From the NCBI GenBank assembly GCA_900550065.1, contig URQR01000142.1:1-5435 (forward strand): a stretch of 5,435 bases of DNA, given 5' to 3'. Origin of the DNA: an uncultured Eubacteriales bacterium (GTDB lineage Bacteria > Bacillota > Clostridia > UBA1381 > UMGS1253). Below, piece after piece: positions 2,522-5,435 of this stretch; position 1 is the first letter of the stretch, and each line of letters begins with the position of its first letter. The notes below the pieces were generated by a model that was given only the letters and a program-made list of their open reading frames with translations, ran no database searches and was not told the origin of the DNA. Position numbers and translations under genes: made by a program.

Positions 2522-5435
2522 TTGAAAAAATCGGCAAAAAAATGTTTATCATTTATGCTTGTGCTATGCCTATTGGTAAGCGTATGCACAAGTGCGGGCG
2601 CGCTCGTTTTCGCGCAGGAGGCGGCGCCTGATACGGTGTTGTTTACGGAGACGTTTGACGACTATCCGGACGGTACAAAACAGTTAACGGCAGAAAACAG
2701 CAAGTGGGACAGTATGAGCGGTATGGGCGGTGAAACGGCGGACTTTGAGGTTGCGGTGGATCCGAAGGACTCGCTTAATAAGGTTGGGAAGATATGGAAG
2801 AAGGGCGGCGTAACTACAAAGGCAGTTAAGTCGATTAAGGTTCCGTTCGACAAACCGATTGTTTTCAGCGGGCGTATTTATATGCCGGCGAAAGGCAGCA
2901 GCGCTGTTGCCTCCAAAAAATCACTTTCCATTAAAACCGGAGCGGTAAGCGGTAACAACAAATACGTATTTTATACGCGCCCGGACGGCCAGCTTCGCGT
3001 CGGCGGCAGCGGCAGTGCAATTGAAAAGATGCAGGAAAGTGAATGGGTGACATTCCATATCGTATTGGAACCGAATGAAGCAGATATGACAAAGTGCCCA
3101 ATCAGGAGCTTTGTCAGCGGCGGTCTGACCGATTCAAACAGCAGCTCGAACCCGCCGTATGTAACGCAGACCTTGGCGACAACGTTGGATGCAAGTAAAT
3201 TTAAAAATACGATAACGGATTTTTACTTGACATTTGATGACAGCAGTAATACGGAAGATGCTGAAATTTATGTAGATGACCTTATGGTATGGCAGGCCGA
3301 ATCCTTTACGATGGCGCCGGTAAAGGCGACGAACGTAACTATAAACGAGGAGGTAGAAATTCGCTTTAACCATGCGGCGGATTTGACCTCGTTTAAGCCG
3401 ACTGACGCGGTGGTTTCTGTAGAAGGAGGCGCGCCGGTCAATGCGCAGGTTACATATGATGAGCGAAAGCCGGACCGCTTTACGCTCAGTTTTCCCAACG
3501 GACTGAGTGCGGACACGAACTATGTCGTGACGCTGCCGGATACGGCGAAGGACGTTTTGGGAAACAGTCTGACGACTGCTGCACGCTTTTCAACAGGAGA
3601 GGGCGGCACGCCGGTCTATGACCCTATCACAAACATTGCGATTTCGCATGATGCGCCGATTGAGCAGGAAGTGGATAAGTTAGAAACGATTACGTTTACG
3701 GCAGTGACAACGCCGGCAACGAATGTAGATTATAATAAGATTGAGTGGCTTGTGGGAGACGAGGTAAAGCTGACGGGGAGAACGTTTGCATACACGCCGT
3801 CGGGCGCGGCAGGCGATGAGATTGTGATTACAGCGCGTTATTCGGAGAATACGGCTGTTTTAGACAGCAAAACAGTTACTTTGATTGCGCCGAAGCCGAT
3901 TCCGGTAACGGGTATTTCGCTGCTTCCGGAAAAGCTGACTCTGTGGCAGGATTACTCGGAGGATGTAACGCCGCGCGTATGGTTCACGCCGCAGGACGCG
4001 ACGAATCAAGCGGTAAAGTGGACGTCGAGCGACCCGAGCGTTGCGACAGTTGACGAAACGTCGGGCTCTGTTACAATGTTAAAAGAGGGTACGACGACAA
4101 TTACAGCGACGACGGTGGACGGCGGCTTTACTGGGACAATGGAGCTGACGGTTACGCCGGCGCTGAACCGCGCGAGTAACCAAAAGATGAATCTCGACGA
4201 TTTGGCGAAGGATGCCCCGGCGAGGATTGATGTAAACGACCATCTTGGCTGGCCGGAAACGGTCGGCGATTATAAGATTGCGCTGTGGAGCGGCGACAAG
4301 ACAATGGCGTATACAGCCACGACGGACGACAGCCACAGCGAGGACTTTAATAAGTGGAACGCGTGGAACAAGGGGCTTACGGACGAGCAGATGGAACAAC
4401 TGCGGCAGGATGGTATCAATGGGACAAGCGGCGTAAAAGGATTCGATACGACAAAGTATGAAACCGCGTACGGCGTACCGACGACGTTTTTTGTACCCAT
4501 TCAGAATTATGTGCCGGGCCAGTCGACGGGTAAACCATATGCGACGAATAGATGGGCCGAACAGGTAGCGGCGGGCCAGTCGGTACAGTCGCACTCGAAG
4601 TATCATATTGACGGCGATGTGAAAAATAGCACCTTTACGTCGGCACTGCATGCAGAGGATATGCTCGATTCGAGAGAAAAAATTAATGAAGCGCTCAAGG
4701 ATACGGGCCTCGAGTGCCGTACCTTTGCTATTCCGTGGGGCGGCGGCAATATAAATATTTGGCGTCAGTTCTACATTGCGGCGCGCAGCAGCGGAACAGG
4801 AATCAATGTGCCGGGAAGGATTTTGTATAACAAAGTTGACAGCTTCAGCTTAAACGGCGGGCGGACAGCGGCGCAGATGAGCAATTTGATTAATACTTCG
4901 CTGAATCCAAACAGTTCAAATTACGGCGCATGGGTTTGCACACATGCGCATGGACTCGACTATACAAGAGATTCAAAAACGGGTCTGTTGACTTCGGATG
5001 TTATTTCGGAATTTTATAAAAATGATATTGCGCCGAACAAGGACAAAATCTGGCTTTCTACCTTTGATGCAGTCGCGCAATACGGACAGGAACGCGACAC
5101 GGCGGCACTAACCGTGACGGAAAGCACGTCCGACAAAATCGTTTACACGCTGACGGACGAGATGGACGATACGATGTTTGACTACCCCCTGACCGTCAAA
5201 TTCCGCGTGCCGGACGACTGGTCGCAGATCAGTGCGACGCAGGCGCAGAGCGGCGGCGCGGCAGCGCTCCCGGTCACGGAAACGACGGTTGACGGCAAGA
5301 GGTACGTCCTCGTTGATACGGTGCCGGACCGCGGTGCGGTTACGCTTGCGCCGGCTGGCATCACGCCGCCCGATCCCGCTACGGCCACGGTGACGGCCGC
5401 CGCAATCGGCGCTGGCTCCGTTTCCGCTGGCGGTT
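2522..5435 (+). CDS. Secreted multidomain polysaccharide deacetylase-like protein, 3' end outside window
   Basis: This open frame runs to the window edge with no stop, giving at least 971 residues. It begins with a signal peptide: MKKSAKK, a hydrophobic core (residues 8-30) and a probable signal peptidase I site after VFA at 31. Residues about 38-258 resemble a concanavalin-A-like sandwich, opening with ETFDDYPDGT and closing with EIYVDDLMVW. Residues about 263-360 look like a Big_5 (SbsA-type) Ig-like module, ending in LSADTNYVVTLPD, DVLGN and FSTGE. Residues about 365-456 form another Ig/PKD-like module. Residues about 461-545 are a clear BIG2 module (VTGISLLP, VKWTSSDPSVATVD, EGTTTITAT). 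Residues about 580-850 resemble a CE4/NodB deacetylase, followed by a beta-rich segment (861-945) and a Pro/Ala/Thr/Gly-rich linker. The likely role is deacetylating or otherwise modifying an extracellular or cell-wall polysaccharide; the substrate is unknown. Threonine is abundant and mostly written ACG. A surface-anchoring module may lie beyond the window. Confidence 0.85.
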   Translation, partial: MKKSAKKCLSFMLVLCLLVSVCTSAGALVFAQEAAPDTVLFTETFDDYPDGTKQLTAENSKWDSMSGMGGETADFEVAVDPKDSLNKVGKIWKKGGVTTKAVKSIKVPFDKPIVFSGRIYMPAKGSSAVASKKSLSIKTGAVSGNNKYVFYTRPDGQLRVGGSGSAIEKMQESEWVTFHIVLEPNEADMTKCPIRSFVSGGLTDSNSSSNPPYVTQTLATTLDASKFKNTITDFYLTFDDSSNTEDAEIYVDDLMVWQAESFTMAPVKATNVTINEEVEIRFNHAADLTSFKPTDAVVSVEGGAPVNAQVTYDERKPDRFTLSFPNGLSADTNYVVTLPDTAKDVLGNSLTTAARFSTGEGGTPVYDPITNIAISHDAPIEQEVDKLETITFTAVTTPATNVDYNKIEWLVGDEVKLTGRTFAYTPSGAAGDEIVITARYSENTAVLDSKTVTLIAPKPIPVTGISLLPEKLTLWQDYSEDVTPRVWFTPQDATNQAVKWTSSDPSVATVDETSGSVTMLKEGTTTITATTVDGGFTGTMELTVTPALNRASNQKMNLDDLAKDAPARIDVNDHLGWPETVGDYKIALWSGDKTMAYTATTDDSHSEDFNKWNAWNKGLTDEQMEQLRQDGINGTSGVKGFDTTKYETAYGVPTTFFVPIQNYVPGQSTGKPYATNRWAEQVAAGQSVQSHSKYHIDGDVKNSTFTSALHAEDMLDSREKINEALKDTGLECRTFAIPWGGGNINIWRQFYIAARSSGTGINVPGRILYNKVDSFSLNGGRTAAQMSNLINTSLNPNSSNYGAWVCTHAHGLDYTRDSKTGLLTSDVISEFYKNDIAPNKDKIWLSTFDAVAQYGQERDTAALTVTESTSDKIVYTLTDEMDDTMFDYPLTVKFRVPDDWSQISATQAQSGGAAALPVTETTVDGKRYVLVDTVPDRGAVTLAPAGITPPDPATATVTAAAIGAGSVSAGG
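4259..5071 (+). other. Divergent CE4/NodB-like deacetylase domain within the secreted protein
   Basis: Residues about 580-850 contain signatures in the order expected for CE4 enzymes. TTDDS at 600-604 stands where TFDDG (catalytic Asp and metal-binding Asp) is usual, keeping both Asp residues D602 and D603. HSKYH at 691-695 fits the H[ST]xxH metal-binding motif. RTFAIPWGGG at 733-742 resembles the R-x-P-Y/W motif 3 region. WVCTHAHGL at 804-812 could supply the late catalytic histidine (H808 or H810). The gap of about 88 residues between motifs 1 and 2 is longer than in compact CE4 enzymes, which suggests an insertion. The assignment rests on motif order and needs a profile search to confirm. 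Confidence 0.7.

Noticed and set aside
2576..2587. Possible lipoprotein signal at Cys22 of the secreted protein
   Set aside because: The residues before Cys22 are V-S-V, lacking the small residue required at -1 of a lipobox; a signal peptidase I site after VFA at residue 31 fits better.
4079..4651. A 190-codon minus-strand frame within the secreted protein gene
   Set aside because: Arg/Ile/Val-rich antisense product produced by frequent ACG and GAC-type codons on the + strand; the + strand frame has clear domain motifs throughout.
1..5435. CRISPR array, tRNA/rRNA, insertion sequence or attachment site
   Set aside because: No regularly spaced repeats, no cloverleaf or rRNA-like sequence, no transposase frame and no terminal inverted repeats were seen.

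Overview
The window looks like chromosome from a Gram-positive Clostridia-type bacterium (phylum Bacillota). The clues are an Asp23/Gls24-family protein, strong AGGAGG-type ribosome binding sites, sigma-A-like promoters with TATAAT boxes, compact hairpin-plus-T-run terminators, and a large secreted modular protein with Ig-like domains. Base composition is mixed, with AT-rich intergenic DNA and coding DNA of roughly 50% G+C. I cannot name a genus from sequence alone. All genes lie on the + strand.

Layout. (1) Positions 2-274 hold the 3' part of an Asp23/Gls24 envelope-stress-type protein, followed at once by an intrinsic terminator (285-318). (2) A 185-bp intergenic region holds two nested inverted repeats sharing one centre, an extended -10 promoter, and a short leader hairpin touching the Shine-Dalgarno sequence. 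(3) A two-gene purine-salvage operon follows: purine nucleoside phosphorylase (460-1293) and adenosine deaminase (1310-2305), 16 bp apart and closed by a terminator (2322-2360). (4) A 216-bp AT-rich intergenic region carries a perfect 16-bp palindrome and a near-consensus promoter (TTTACA-N17-TATAAT). (5) From a TTG start at 2522 to the window end runs one uninterrupted reading frame of at least 971 codons. It has no stop in the window. It encodes an exported protein with a signal peptide, a probable concanavalin-A-like sandwich, three Ig-like modules and a divergent CE4/NodB-type polysaccharide deacetylase domain.

How the genes work together. The deaminase turns adenosine or deoxyadenosine into inosine or deoxyinosine. 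The phosphorylase then splits these into hypoxanthine and (deoxy)ribose-1-phosphate, so the operon encodes two consecutive steps of nucleoside salvage. The Asp23 gene and the secreted deacetylase are each separated from this operon by a terminator and look like independent transcription units.

I do not see a CRISPR array, RNA gene, insertion sequence or clear evidence of an undescribed multi-gene system. The items most worth a second look are the architecture and altered motif 1 of the secreted deacetylase, the abrupt rise in G+C at its visible 3' end, the nested dyad upstream of the purine operon, and a substitution at a phosphate-site position of the phosphorylase.
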